From CALKZN01 sp050633585 (GTDB lineage: Bacteria > Pseudomonadota > Gammaproteobacteria > Arenicellales > Arenicellaceae), in NCBI GenBank assembly GCA_050633585.1, contig JBOEGT010000036.1, forward strand, positions 13,951 through 77,950: a stretch of DNA of 64,000 nucleotides. The letters run 5' to 3'. Position numbers and translations under genes: made by a program. Below are positions 8,730 to 18,094 of the stretch, one piece after another. The notes under the pieces are model-generated. The model saw only the letters and a program-made list of their open reading frames with translations, did no database searches and was not told the origin of the DNA. Every line of letters begins with the position of its first letter. The stretch's first letter is position 1.

Positions 8730-10117
8730 TGGAAATTAATGAATTATTGGTGATTGGCATGTTCCTCACGTTCATTGCCTTTTTGTTTACAGGGATTCCT
8801 GTTGGCTATGTCTTAGCCGGTGTTGGCGTCATATTTGGTTTTTTTGGATATTTGTCCGATGTGTATTTAGGCACCATTACAGGCATAGACCTCAATACAA
8901 TGGGCTTGGTGGTATCACGTCTATTTTCACTCATGGAAAATTGGGTATTAGTCGCATTGCCGATGTTCATCTTCATGGGGTTAATGTTAGACAAGTCAGG
9001 TGTCGCTGAACGATTGATGCTCTCGATGCAAGATTTATTTGGCAAAGTGCGAGGAGGCCTGGCGATTACAGTGACGTTGATTGGGATTATTCTAGCCGCA
9101 TCGACCGGAATTATTGGTGCGTCAGTTGTACTCTTAGGGTTATTATCTTTGCCAGCAATGATGAAGCAAGGTTATAGCAAGGCGCTAGCAACTGGAACAA
9201 TTTGTAGTGCTGGAACGTTAGGCATCTTGCTGCCCCCAAGTATCATGCTTGTGATCATGGCAGATCAATTAGCGTTATCCGTTGGGGATTTATTCATGGC
9301 TGCTGTCTTTCCTGGTTTAATACTTGGCGGCTTATATTTGGCCTATATATTTATAGTGTCCTACGCTAAACCGAATATGGCGCCTCTGCCTGCAGATTAC
9401 CGAAAAATGGAATGGTCAATTGTTTGGTCTGTTCTGAAAAACATTGTGCCACCGTTATTGTTAATTTTAGCCGTATTAGGGTCAATTTTTGCAGGTATTG
9501 CAACGCCGACTGAAGCCAGTGGTATAGGGGCTTTGGGAGCGACTTTATTAGCAGCCTATAATAAGCAACTCAATGTGAGTGTGTTTAAAGAAGTCAGCTT
9601 AGATGCTTATCGCACAACGGCCTATATTTTTATGATTTTCATCGGTGCGACAATGTTTGCGTTGGTGTTACGAGAGTTAGGTGGTGATGAACTGATTGAA
9701 CGAGGTTTAACCAGCTTACCTTTTGGGCCCTATGGTGTGTTGATTTCTATTTTATTGATCGTTTTCTTATTGGGTTTCTTATTAGATTGGATAGAAATCA
9801 CCTTGATCGTATTGCCATTATTAGCCCCGGTTATTATGGGTATGGATTTTGATGTAAATGGTTATGGCACTATTGATGAGCCAGTAGTCATTTGGTTTGT
9901 CATGCTGGTTGCCATCACGTTGCAAACGTCTTTTTTAACCCCGCCAGTAGGGTTTGCCTTGTTTTATTTAAAAGGGGTATGCCCGCCTGAAGTGAAGCTG
10001 ACAGATATCTATAAAGGTGTCACACCATTTATTGTTTTGCAGCTCATTGGGTTATCGATTGTTGTGTTATATCCATCGTTAACAACATGGCTTCCAGCCA
10101 TCGTGTATGGCAATTAA
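8726..10117 (+). CDS. TRAP transporter large membrane subunit, DctM family
   Basis: This is the large transport subunit of the second TRAP system, with 463 residues and about 12 membrane segments. Signature blocks are VALPMFIFMGLML, LAASTGIIGASVV, GTLGILLPPSIMLV, IATPTEASGIGALG and LQTSFLTPPVGFALFYLKG. A segment near residue 375 (DFDVNGYGTIDEP) is a hydrophilic insert absent from the DctM at 2431, typical of the mannitol/chloroaromatic-named subfamily. It overlaps dctQ by 4 bp and is the last gene of its operon; a convergent gntR-type gene follows 23 bp later. Confidence 0.96.
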   Translation: MMEINELLVIGMFLTFIAFLFTGIPVGYVLAGVGVIFGFFGYLSDVYLGTITGIDLNTMGLVVSRLFSLMENWVLVALPMFIFMGLMLDKSGVAERLMLSMQDLFGKVRGGLAITVTLIGIILAASTGIIGASVVLLGLLSLPAMMKQGYSKALATGTICSAGTLGILLPPSIMLVIMADQLALSVGDLFMAAVFPGLILGGLYLAYIFIVSYAKPNMAPLPADYRKMEWSIVWSVLKNIVPPLLLILAVLGSIFAGIATPTEASGIGALGATLLAAYNKQLNVSVFKEVSLDAYRTTAYIFMIFIGATMFALVLRELGGDELIERGLTSLPFGPYGVLISILLIVFLLGFLLDWIEITLIVLPLLAPVIMGMDFDVNGYGTIDEPVVIWFVMLVAITLQTSFLTPPVGFALFYLKGVCPPEVKLTDIYKGVTPFIVLQLIGLSIVVLYPSLTTWLPAIVYGN

Positions 10118-10140
10118 GTTGGATGAAACGCTTTGGAACA

Positions 10141-10920
10141 TTATGAATCATCCAAGAGTTGGGCTCTGATTAAACGCTGTTCTTGTCGTTCAATCTCAAG
10201 AATACGATCGCGCTTGTCTCTGACATGGTCCATGGCGGCACGAGCAGCACTGTCAGGTTTTCGGTCAATAATGGCATTAAAGATCAGGCGATGATAAGCC
10301 TGAATCTGTTGTCTAGATCTTTCATGATGGTAAAGATTGCTAACGGTAACAACAACGCTGTTTTGAATGAGTTGCATGAGGTTTTGTAATGTATGAATCA
10401 AAACGGGGTTATGAGATGCGGCGTAAATTGAACGATGAAATTCATGGTCTAACTGTGCGGCATCCAGCATTTCAGCGTTGTTTGCATAGGCTTCATCCAT
10501 GGTATTGAATGCTTTGGTGATGCGATATAGGTCTTTTTCAGTTGCACGTTCAGCGGCGAGTTTGGCCGCTTGACCTTCTAAGAGTTCACGGACTTCGAGA
10601 AGATCAAAAAGCATTCGCGGGTGGTCATCATAGACTTTATTTAAGGTATTCGTTTCGGAGGAATTTTCTAAAAAGTTGCTAACAAAAGATCCTTTTCCAT
10701 GAACTGTATGAATGACACCGCGACCACGTAGTTCTTTGATGGCTTCTCTTACAACGGGTCTAGATGCATTTAAGCGTTCGCAGAGTTGTCTTTCAGAGGG
10801 TATTTTTTCACCGGGTTGTAAAAATCCATCGACAATTAAGCCTTCGATTTGTTGCATGATTTTTGAGCTGGATGACGCCGAAGTGTTTTTGTTTGACATT
10901 TTATTGAAAAAACTGGTCAT
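10141..10920 (-). CDS. GntR-family regulator with FCD domain, likely controlling the glc operon
   Basis: This is a PdhR/GlcC/LldR-like regulator of 259 residues, with a winged helix containing RQLCERLNASRPVVREAIKELRGRGV and an FCD ligand-binding domain. It is divergent from malate synthase and the glc genes. The 15-bp palindrome ACTGGTCATACCAGT overlaps its start codon and recurs 75 bp away in front of glcB, so it probably controls itself and the glc operon in response to glycolate or a related acid. An internal ATG (10899) would place the first operator wholly upstream of the gene. Neither start has a clear ribosome site. Confidence 0.9.
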   Translation of the reverse strand: MTSFFNKMSNKNTSASSSSKIMQQIEGLIVDGFLQPGEKIPSERQLCERLNASRPVVREAIKELRGRGVIHTVHGKGSFVSNFLENSSETNTLNKVYDDHPRMLFDLLEVRELLEGQAAKLAAERATEKDLYRITKAFNTMDEAYANNAEMLDAAQLDHEFHRSIYAASHNPVLIHTLQNLMQLIQNSVVVTVSNLYHHERSRQQIQAYHRLIFNAIIDRKPDSAARAAMDHVRDKRDRILEIERQEQRLIRAQLLDDS

Positions 10921-10926
10921 ACCAGT
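10912..10926. promoter_or_regulatory. GntR-type operator over gntR start
   Basis: ACTGGTCATACCAGT is a palindromic TGGT-N3-ACCA site overlapping the annotated start of the minus-strand regulator. It is identical over 15 bp to the copy at 10987, which suggests autoregulation. Confidence 0.75.
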
Positions 10927-10986
10927 AAGAGATTAAACATGAATAATAGCATTAAATGAGTTTTTAACTATGTTTCGTACGAATTC

Positions 10987-11001
10987 ACTGGTCATACCAG
11001 T
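10987..11001. promoter_or_regulatory. GntR-type operator upstream of glcB
   Basis: This second exact copy of ACTGGTCATACCAGT lies 84 bp upstream of the malate synthase start and is placed to control the glc operon. It differs from the TTGGTATTACCAA class at the flanks and centre, so the two GntR regulators probably have separate sites. Confidence 0.75.
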
Positions 11002-11084
11002 ATTTTTGGCATGTAGACACTGGCCACTGTGCTCTCTATATTGGTGAATACATGAAACCCCTATGAAAATGAGGCACGACTCAA

Positions 11085-13250
11085 ATGACAAGCTATATCA
11101 AGAAAAATAACCTTTCAGTACATCCAGATTTAATTGAGCTGTTGGATAATCATATATTGCCAGGGTTGTCTGTATCGGCAGAGCAAGTGTGGACAGGTTT
11201 TTCGAAATTAGTTGAAGAATTAACGCCAGTGAACAAATCGTTACTGGCTAAACGCGAAGCCTTGCAAACTCAAATTGATGAATGGCACACAGCGAACCCA
11301 AATGCCTTGCCGAATAACTTTCAAGCCTATAAAGCCTTCTTACAAGAGATTGGCTATTTGGTTCCAGAAGGTGATGATTTTGCGGCGACCACAGAAAATG
11401 TTGATGCAGAAATTGCGAGTATTGCCGGGCCTCAATTAGTCGTTCCAGTGAATAACGCACGTTTTGCATTGAATGCCGCGAATGCGCGTTGGGGTAGTTT
11501 ATATGATGCTTACTATGGTACAGACGTCATTGATGAAAACGAAGGACGTGAAAAAACAGCGGCATATAACCCCATGCGTGGTAAAGCTGTGATTCAAAAA
11601 GCCGCTGAATTTCTGGACCACTCTATTCCGTTGGCTCTTGGAAAGCATGCCGAAGTTGCGGACTATCACATTGTTGAAAATCAAGTCATTGTGACATTAG
11701 AAAATGGCTCAACCTCAATGTTAAGCAATCCGGAACAATTTATCGCCAGTAACCAAAACGGGGATAAATTAGAGCTGCTATTCGAGAAAAACAATTTGCA
11801 TATTGAGGTCCAAATTGATCGAGATCATCCTATTGGTAAAGATTCGGCTGCGGGTGTTAAAGACATCGTGATTGAGTCAGCGATCAGTACCATTATGGAT
11901 TGTGAAGACTCTGTTGCTGCTGTTGACGGTGAGGATAAAGCCTTGGTGTACCGTAATTGGCTAGGCTTAATGAAAGGTGATTTACAAGAATCTTTTCAAA
12001 AAGGAGGTAAAACGATTACTCGTCAATTAAATCCAAATCGTACTTATACGGGTAAAGATGGAAATAAAGTGGAGTTACATGGCCGCAGTTTGTTATTGGT
12101 CAGGAACGTGGGTCATCTGATGACTAATCCTGCTATTTTGGACGGCCAAGGTAATCAAATTCCGGAAGGAATCATGGATGCGTTGTTCACGACGTTATGT
12201 GCGATGCATGACTTTAAAGATGATGCGCCTATTCACAATAGTCGTCAAAAAAGCATTTATATTGTTAAGCCAAAAATGCATGGACCGGATGAAGTGGCTT
12301 TTGCGAACACACTGTTTTCTCGAGTGGAAGATATGTTAGGTTTACCGCGCAATACAATGAAAATTGGTGTGATGGATGAAGAACGGCGCACGACAGTTAA
12401 TTTGAAGGAATGTATTCGTGCGGTGAAAGAGCGTATTGTGTTTATTAACACAGGGTTCTTGGATCGTACGGGTGATGAAATTCATACATCAATGCAAGCG
12501 GGCGCGTTCTTACCAAAAGAGCAAATCAAGCAAAAAACATGGATTCATGCCTATGAGGATTGGAATGTTGATACAGGCATTCAATGTGGTCTTCCTGGCG
12601 TCGCTCAAATCGGTAAAGGCATGTGGCCAAAGCCTGATGAAATGGCGCAAATGTTGGTCGCGAAAATTGATCATCCGAAGGCTGGAGCTAATTGTGCTTG
12701 GGTGCCCTCACCGACAGGTGCCACATTGCATGCTACTCACTACCACCAAGTCGATGTTTTTGCGGTTCAACAAGCATTAGCAAAACGACAAAAAGCAAAT
12801 GTAGATGATATTTTAACGGTACCATTGTTGGGTGATGTCAGTTTGACTCCCCAAGAAATACAAAATGAGTTAGATAACAACGCGCAAGGTATTTTAGGCT
12901 ATGTTGTGAGGTGGATTGATCAAGGTGTCGGTTGTTCAAAAGTGCCGGATATCAGCAACGTGGGCTTAATGGAAGACCGTGCGACACTGCGTATTTCAAG
13001 TCAATTGCTAGCGAATTGGCTTGAACACGGCATTTGTTCAGAACAAGAGGTGATGGAAGCCATGAAGCGAATGGCTCGCATTGTTGATCAACAAAATGAA
13101 AAAGATGCGAGTTACCAGAAAATGGCACCAAACTTCAATGGCGTTGCATTTAAATCAGCGTGTTCTCTTGTGTTTGAAGGGGTGAGTCAACCGAGTGGTT
13201 ATACTGAGCCATTGCTACATGCGTATCGCTTAGAGGCTAAAGCACAATAA
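11085..13250 (+). CDS. glcB: Malate synthase G
   Basis: It condenses glyoxylate with acetyl-CoA to malate in the cytoplasm, the main assimilation step after glycolate oxidation. The 721 residues match the G isoform (E. coli 723) and not the shorter A isoform. Recognisable blocks are ESAISTIMDCEDSVAAVD, LLVRNVGHLMTNPAI, NTMKIGVMDEERRT, and the C-terminal GLMEDRATLRISSQ, which carries the catalytic-base aspartate of the family. It is the first gene of the glc operon, followed 38 bp later by glcG. A GntR-type operator lies upstream. Confidence 0.98.
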   Translation: MTSYIKKNNLSVHPDLIELLDNHILPGLSVSAEQVWTGFSKLVEELTPVNKSLLAKREALQTQIDEWHTANPNALPNNFQAYKAFLQEIGYLVPEGDDFAATTENVDAEIASIAGPQLVVPVNNARFALNAANARWGSLYDAYYGTDVIDENEGREKTAAYNPMRGKAVIQKAAEFLDHSIPLALGKHAEVADYHIVENQVIVTLENGSTSMLSNPEQFIASNQNGDKLELLFEKNNLHIEVQIDRDHPIGKDSAAGVKDIVIESAISTIMDCEDSVAAVDGEDKALVYRNWLGLMKGDLQESFQKGGKTITRQLNPNRTYTGKDGNKVELHGRSLLLVRNVGHLMTNPAILDGQGNQIPEGIMDALFTTLCAMHDFKDDAPIHNSRQKSIYIVKPKMHGPDEVAFANTLFSRVEDMLGLPRNTMKIGVMDEERRTTVNLKECIRAVKERIVFINTGFLDRTGDEIHTSMQAGAFLPKEQIKQKTWIHAYEDWNVDTGIQCGLPGVAQIGKGMWPKPDEMAQMLVAKIDHPKAGANCAWVPSPTGATLHATHYHQVDVFAVQQALAKRQKANVDDILTVPLLGDVSLTPQEIQNELDNNAQGILGYVVRWIDQGVGCSKVPDISNVGLMEDRATLRISSQLLANWLEHGICSEQEVMEAMKRMARIVDQQNEKDASYQKMAPNFNGVAFKSACSLVFEGVSQPSGYTEPLLHAYRLEAKAQ

Positions 13251-13288
13251 ACCGTTGAAGTATTAGACGATAAATAATTGAGGAAATT

Positions 13289-13717
13289 ATGATTTCAGTT
13301 AAACGATTAAGTATTGAAGATGCGCACATTTTACTAGCTGGCGCAAAAGCGAAAGCCGATGAAATTGGCGTGCCCATGTGCATTGCTATCACAGACGACT
13401 CAGGAAACCTAGTGGCATTTGAGCGCATGAATGGAGGCAAAGCACATAGTATCCAGGTTTCGATGGATAAAGCGTTTACCGCCGGTTCTGCGCGAAAAGC
13501 AACCCACGAATATAATGCGGCTAATACGCCCGGAAGTTTAGCGTTTGGTATTCACACTGAGTGTGGTGGCCGAATCAGTACGGTCGGTGGCGGATTACCT
13601 GTGCAGGTAGGTGATGACTTTGTTGGCGGTATTGGTGTGAGTTCGGGGACTCCACAGCAAGATATGGACGTTGCCCAAGCCGGGCTTGAGTATTTTCTAC
13701 ATCAAACTAGCAGTTAA
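13289..13717 (+). CDS. glcG: GlcG/HbpS family protein
   Basis: This is a small cytoplasmic protein of the GlcG/HbpS fold (PF03928), 142 residues. Members occur with glycolate oxidase, propanediol and haem-related genes; the exact role of GlcG in glycolate use is unsettled. Family features seen here are MCIAITDDSGNLVAFERMNGGKAHSIQVSMDKAFTA split across residues 31-65, and a C-terminal GGGLPVQVGDDFVGGIGVSSGTPQQDMDVAQAGL. The start has GAGGA 7 bases upstream. It lies between glcB and glcD, an order that differs from E. coli (glcDEFGB). Confidence 0.92.
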   Translation: MISVKRLSIEDAHILLAGAKAKADEIGVPMCIAITDDSGNLVAFERMNGGKAHSIQVSMDKAFTAGSARKATHEYNAANTPGSLAFGIHTECGGRISTVGGGLPVQVGDDFVGGIGVSSGTPQQDMDVAQAGLEYFLHQTSS

Positions 13718-13736
13718 CCATGATTATTTAAAGACT

Positions 13737-15239
13737 ATGAATGAAACGCTTACAGAGAAAACAGCGGTAAATCAGGATAAATTGGCGGCACGTTTTCGTC
13801 AATTTATGGATCCCGACTATGTCATTACTGACGCCGAAACACAGAAAGTGTATGAGTGTGATGGTTTAGCGGCATATTGTGAACTACCGATGGTGACCGT
13901 GTTGCCTGAAACGGTTGAACAAGTACAAAAAATCATGCGCATTTGTCATGAAAATGCGGTGCCTGTTGTGGCTCGTGGTGCGGGTACTGGCTTATCGGCG
14001 GGGGCGACTCCGAATGACTGCGGCGTATTACTGTCTTTAGCAAAATTTAATCAAATTTTAGACATAGACACTGAAGCACGTTTGGCGCGTCTTCAGCCTG
14101 GTGTGAGAAATCTAGCCGTCAGCGAAGCAGCGGCTGAATATGGTTTGTATTATGCGCCTGATCCGTCATCACAGATCGCATGCTCAATTGGAGGTAATGT
14201 CGCTGAAAACGCAGGCGGTGTGCATTGTTTAAAATATGGTTTAACCGTACATAATATAGTCAAAGTGCAAATGATCACCGTCGATGGAGAGCTCATTGAG
14301 TTAGGCAATGAGGGCTTAGACAGCTATGGTATGGACCTTTTAGCGCTAATCCATGGATCAGAAGGTTTGTTGGGTGTAGTGACTGAAGTGACCGTGAGGC
14401 TTTTGCCGACACCTGAAAAAGCACAAGTTGTGCTTGCTGGGTTTGACTCGGTAACAACGGCGGGTGACGCGGTTGCCAAAGTCATTGAGGAAGGTATCAT
14501 TCCTGGTGGTTTAGAAATGATGGATAGTTTTGCCATCATTGCGGCAGATGATTTTGCCAAAGCAGGCTATCCTCGTGATGCTAAAGCGCTTTTATTATGT
14601 GAAATCGATGGTACCGTTGAAGAAGTCGATCAATACATTGATCAAGTAGCGAAATTGTTTAAAAAGCTAGGAGCCACTTCGGTTCAAATTTCCCAAGATG
14701 AAGCGCAACGTATGTTGTTTTGGAAAGGCCGGAAATCGGCATTTCCAGCTGTGGGAAGAATTTCACCAGACTATTATTGTATGGATGGCACCATCCCACG
14801 AGGAGAGCTGTCTACTGTGTTATCTGAAATTGATCGCTTGTCTCAAGAATATGGTTTAAGAGTAGCCAATGTATTTCATGCGGGAGATGGTAATTTACAT
14901 CCGTTGATTTTATTTGATAGCAGTGTGCCAGGAGAGTTTGAAAAAACGGAAGAGTTTGGCGGTCGTATTTTAGAAGCATGCGTCGCAGCAGGGGGCTGTA
15001 TCACTGGAGAGCATGGCGTTGGATTAGAAAAAATTCGTCAAATGGCTGTGCAATTCAATGATCAAGAAATTACACAATTTCATGCTATTAAAAATGCCTT
15101 TGATCCCGTTGGTACGTTGAACCCAGGAAAAGGCATTCCAACACTTAAACGTTGTCAAGAATATCGTTCGATACGTGCTGGCAAGGAGACGTTGTCTTGC
15201 GGACATGAAGCGCACATCGAAGGAGCACACCATGCCTGA
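13737..15239 (+). CDS. glcD: Glycolate oxidase FAD subunit GlcD
   Basis: This is the FAD-linked catalytic subunit of glycolate dehydrogenase, which oxidises glycolate (and often D-lactate) to the 2-oxoacid. Starting at the ATG at 13737 gives 500 residues, the same size as E. coli GlcD; upstream in-frame codons overlap glcG and are unlikely to be used. The FAD_binding_4 domain carries VVARGAGTGLSAGA and CSIGGNVAENAGGVHCLKYG. The C-terminal cap domain has VFHAGDGNLHPL and CITGEHGVGLEK. The last 8 bases overlap the glcE start. Confidence 0.97.
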   Translation: MNETLTEKTAVNQDKLAARFRQFMDPDYVITDAETQKVYECDGLAAYCELPMVTVLPETVEQVQKIMRICHENAVPVVARGAGTGLSAGATPNDCGVLLSLAKFNQILDIDTEARLARLQPGVRNLAVSEAAAEYGLYYAPDPSSQIACSIGGNVAENAGGVHCLKYGLTVHNIVKVQMITVDGELIELGNEGLDSYGMDLLALIHGSEGLLGVVTEVTVRLLPTPEKAQVVLAGFDSVTTAGDAVAKVIEEGIIPGGLEMMDSFAIIAADDFAKAGYPRDAKALLLCEIDGTVEEVDQYIDQVAKLFKKLGATSVQISQDEAQRMLFWKGRKSAFPAVGRISPDYYCMDGTIPRGELSTVLSEIDRLSQEYGLRVANVFHAGDGNLHPLILFDSSVPGEFEKTEEFGGRILEACVAAGGCITGEHGVGLEKIRQMAVQFNDQEITQFHAIKNAFDPVGTLNPGKGIPTLKRCQEYRSIRAGKETLSCGHEAHIEGAHHA

Positions 15240-16323
15240 TATTAGCCAACAATTAATTGACCAAATCAATGCCGCGACAGCGGATAAAACCCCTACTCGT
15301 ATTCAAGGTGGCGGTACTAAATTAGGGCTTGGTCGAGTGATTAACACGGAAGAAAGCCTTATTTCCACGCAAGGTCATAGCGGGATTGTTGAATATAAGC
15401 CGGTTGAATTAATCATGACTGTTCGCGGCGGGACGACATTAGCTGAAATAGATGCTGAATTAGCGAAAAATAACCAAATGTTAGCGTGTGACCCCCGTCG
15501 ATACGATGGTAAAGCAACGATTGCTGGGTCACTTGCTACGAATCAGTCTGGCCATGCAAGGCCTTGGTTTGGATCCTTAAGGGATCATGTATTAGGCATC
15601 AAATTGATCAATGGGCACGGAGAACATTTACGTTTTGGTGGCCAGGTGATGAAAAACGTTGCGGGCTATGATGTGTCACGTTTGCAAGCTGGTGCGATGG
15701 GAGCTTTTGGGTTAATTTCTGAAGTGAGCTTCAAAGTATTACCTCGACTTGAAAGTAGTGTGTCATTGAGTCAGTCTATTGATCCTCAAGAGGCTCTAGC
15801 CCTGATGAATAAGTTGGCCGGAACATCGAAACCAATTACTGCGGCTAGCTGGATAGATGGGCGTATCTATATTCGTATCGAAGGGCCTAGAAAAGCGGTG
15901 GATGCTACCAGCAAACAATGGCAATCTGAATATGGTTTGGCGTGCCTTGATGAGCCTGATGCAGTCACTCTATGGCAGTCTTTGCGTGAACATAAGCATG
16001 TGTTCTTTGAGGGTACGGAAGATGAAAAGACATTATGGAAATTTTCAGTTAATGCGGCGGCAAGCCATATTTCACCCGAACAACATTGGGCATTCGATTG
16101 GTGTGGATCACAACGCTGGTTGATAGGGGAGTTCTCTCTCGAAGAGCTAGCTGAGCATGCTAAAAGAATGGGAGGTACTGTTCAACACTACAGTGGGGGT
16201 GATCGTGACCATGATTTAGCCTTGCCACAAAACGAGGCAGTCAAACAGATAATGATCAACTTAAAGAGATCATTTGATCCTGAAAATATCTTTAACCGCG
16301 GCCGTTTATACAGCTGGCTCTAA
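15232..16323 (+). CDS. glcE: Glycolate oxidase FAD-binding subunit GlcE
   Basis: This is the second flavoprotein subunit of the GlcDEF complex, required for activity. The chosen ATG (15232) overlaps the glcD stop and gives 363 residues, close to the usual 350. The FAD_binding_4 fold is visible in VEYKPVELIMTVRGGTTLAEID, GGTIAGSLATNQSG-like sequence near residue 100, and FGGQVMKNVAGYDVSRLQAGAMG. It ends with FDPENIFNRGRLYSWL, the conserved C-terminal motif of GlcE. The operon continues to glcF 20 bp on. Confidence 0.96.
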   Translation: MPDISQQLIDQINAATADKTPTRIQGGGTKLGLGRVINTEESLISTQGHSGIVEYKPVELIMTVRGGTTLAEIDAELAKNNQMLACDPRRYDGKATIAGSLATNQSGHARPWFGSLRDHVLGIKLINGHGEHLRFGGQVMKNVAGYDVSRLQAGAMGAFGLISEVSFKVLPRLESSVSLSQSIDPQEALALMNKLAGTSKPITAASWIDGRIYIRIEGPRKAVDATSKQWQSEYGLACLDEPDAVTLWQSLREHKHVFFEGTEDEKTLWKFSVNAAASHISPEQHWAFDWCGSQRWLIGEFSLEELAEHAKRMGGTVQHYSGGDRDHDLALPQNEAVKQIMINLKRSFDPENIFNRGRLYSWL

Positions 16324-16343
16324 AACTGATTGAAGGCAATACT

Positions 16344-17573
16344 ATGCATACTGAACTACACCCTGAGCTAGTAAATAACCCAAAGGCTGAAGATGCGAAA
16401 AGCATCATCGAAGCCTGTGTACACTGCGGTTTTTGTACAGCGACGTGCCCGACTTATCAGCATTTTAATGATGAGCGTGATGGACCACGAGGGCGTATTT
16501 ACTTGATCAAGCAATTGCTTGAAACCAACGAAGTGACAGAAAAGACCCAGACACATTTAGATCGTTGCCTCACGTGTCGTAGTTGTGAAACGACTTGTCC
16601 ATCTGGCGTGCAGTACGGGCGTTTGGTTGATATTGGTAAAGGGATGGTTGAAGAAAAAGTATCCCGTGGTGTTATGGATACTCTGTCTCGCTGGATGCTG
16701 CGTAAGCTCTTACCTTATCCAAAGCGCTTTGGTATTTTTCTGCGGTTGGGCCAGTTATTTAGGCCGTTGATGATTGGGCCGTTGAGTGTGATTGCCAAAA
16801 AAGTACCACAGAAGCAAAAACATACTCCTTGGCCGTCCACAAGCCATCCCCGCCGAATGCTAGCGTTAGCAGGCTGTGCGCAAAGTGTTGCAACGCCGAA
16901 TACTAATCAAGCCACGGCAAGAGTATTAGATAAATTAGGTATTACCTTAGTAGAAGAGCCGAATGCAGGGTGTTGCGGAGCTGTGGATTATCATCTTGGT
17001 GCGCATGATGATGGATTAAATGCCATGCGCAAAAATATTGATGCGTGGTGGCCAGCTGTTGAAGCAGGGGCTGAAGCGTTAGTGATGACAGCTTCAGGCT
17101 GCGGAGTCATGGTTGAAGAGTATGCTGAGCTGTTTGCGAATGATGCTGAATATGCTGAAAAAGCAAAGCGTATTTCAGCAATGACAAAAGATATCAGTCA
17201 AATTTTAGAAAACGAAGATTTGACGCAGTTAGGCCTTGATCAAGCCAAATTCAGAGAGATTAAAACAGCGGTTCATTGCCCTTGTACATTGCAGCATGGA
17301 ATGAAGTTGACGAATAATGTCGATAACATTCTTGAAAAAGTCGGCGTGCCGCTTGCAAATACGAAAGAAAGGCATATGTGTTGTGGTTCCGCTGGCACAT
17401 ATTCCGTCTTGCAGTCTGAAACAGCGGGAGAGTTATTGAATAAAAAACTCACCGCATTAACGGTGGATGATCCTGATCAAATTGTCACGTCTAATGTTGG
17501 TTGTCAGTTGCATTTGAATACGAAATCAACAGTCCCAGTGAAGCATTGGATAGAATTGCTTGATCAAGGCTGA
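16344..17573 (+). CDS. glcF: Glycolate oxidase iron-sulfur subunit GlcF
   Basis: This is the electron-transfer subunit of glycolate dehydrogenase, passing electrons from GlcDE towards the membrane quinone pool. It has 409 residues. Two 4Fe-4S motifs (CVHCGFCTATCP near residue 27 and CLTCRSCETTCP near 77) are followed by two CCG domains (ALAGCAQSV and PNAGCCGAVDYHLG in the first; HCPCTLQHGMK and HMCCGSAGTYS in the second). It is immediately followed by a CidA/LrgA-like gene. Confidence 0.97.
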   Translation: MHTELHPELVNNPKAEDAKSIIEACVHCGFCTATCPTYQHFNDERDGPRGRIYLIKQLLETNEVTEKTQTHLDRCLTCRSCETTCPSGVQYGRLVDIGKGMVEEKVSRGVMDTLSRWMLRKLLPYPKRFGIFLRLGQLFRPLMIGPLSVIAKKVPQKQKHTPWPSTSHPRRMLALAGCAQSVATPNTNQATARVLDKLGITLVEEPNAGCCGAVDYHLGAHDDGLNAMRKNIDAWWPAVEAGAEALVMTASGCGVMVEEYAELFANDAEYAEKAKRISAMTKDISQILENEDLTQLGLDQAKFREIKTAVHCPCTLQHGMKLTNNVDNILEKVGVPLANTKERHMCCGSAGTYSVLQSETAGELLNKKLTALTVDDPDQIVTSNVGCQLHLNTKSTVPVKHWIELLDQG

Positions 17574-17595
17574 GAGGCGTGCAAATACTAAATTC

Positions 17596-18024
17596 ATGAG
17601 AAATCATTCACACATGCTAAGCCGTAGCCAACAACTTGAAAGCTCAAGCCTAGGATTTTTGGTCGGTTTTGCAGGCTTGCTTGTATTTCAATTACTGGGT
17701 GAAGTGCTTGTTAGACTCATGGGGCTGCCTGTACCAGGTCCTGTCATCGGTTTACTGTTCTTGTTGATCTTTTTGTTGTGGAGAAAGTGGCGAAAGCTAA
17801 GTGAACCAGAATCATTATTGAGTACTTCATCAATGTTGTTAACACATTTGTCGTTGTTATTTGTTCCAGCTGGGGTCGGCATTATTACCCATATAGATAG
17901 AATTAAAACGCAGTGGTTATCCATTTCAGTTGCATTAGTTTTCGCATCATTCATCACATTATTTGTCACCGCATGGAGTTTGAAGTGGTTAATTCGTTTA
18001 ATGAATAAACGAGAACCAGAATAG
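17596..18024 (+). CDS. CidA/LrgA family membrane protein
   Basis: This is a small membrane protein of the LrgA/CidA family with about four hydrophobic segments and the family block LVRLMGLPVPGPVIGLLFLLIFL. I place the start at the ATG at 17596 (142 residues). A TTG at 17560 would overlap glcF, and 17614 is also possible. It is paired with an LrgB-like gene 70 bp downstream and directly follows glcDEF. LrgA-LrgB fusions in plants (PLGG1) transport glycolate and glycerate, so this pair most likely moves glycolate rather than acting as a holin-like lysis regulator (inference from context). Confidence 0.85.
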   Translation: MRNHSHMLSRSQQLESSSLGFLVGFAGLLVFQLLGEVLVRLMGLPVPGPVIGLLFLLIFLLWRKWRKLSEPESLLSTSSMLLTHLSLLFVPAGVGIITHIDRIKTQWLSISVALVFASFITLFVTAWSLKWLIRLMNKREPE

Positions 18025-18094
18025 TGAATGTTAAGCCGATGTTATTTCAGTCCAAGTTATTACTGTCGTTACTTTAGAAAAAGCGAGGCCGAAC

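Noticed and set aside
12436..12780. 114-codon plus-strand open frame
   Set aside because: It lies wholly inside malate synthase G in another frame; the glcB frame is intact and well conserved.
13671..13736. Extended start for glcD within glcG
   Set aside because: The ATG at 13737 gives the family length and N terminus; the extension would overlap glcG by 47 bp.
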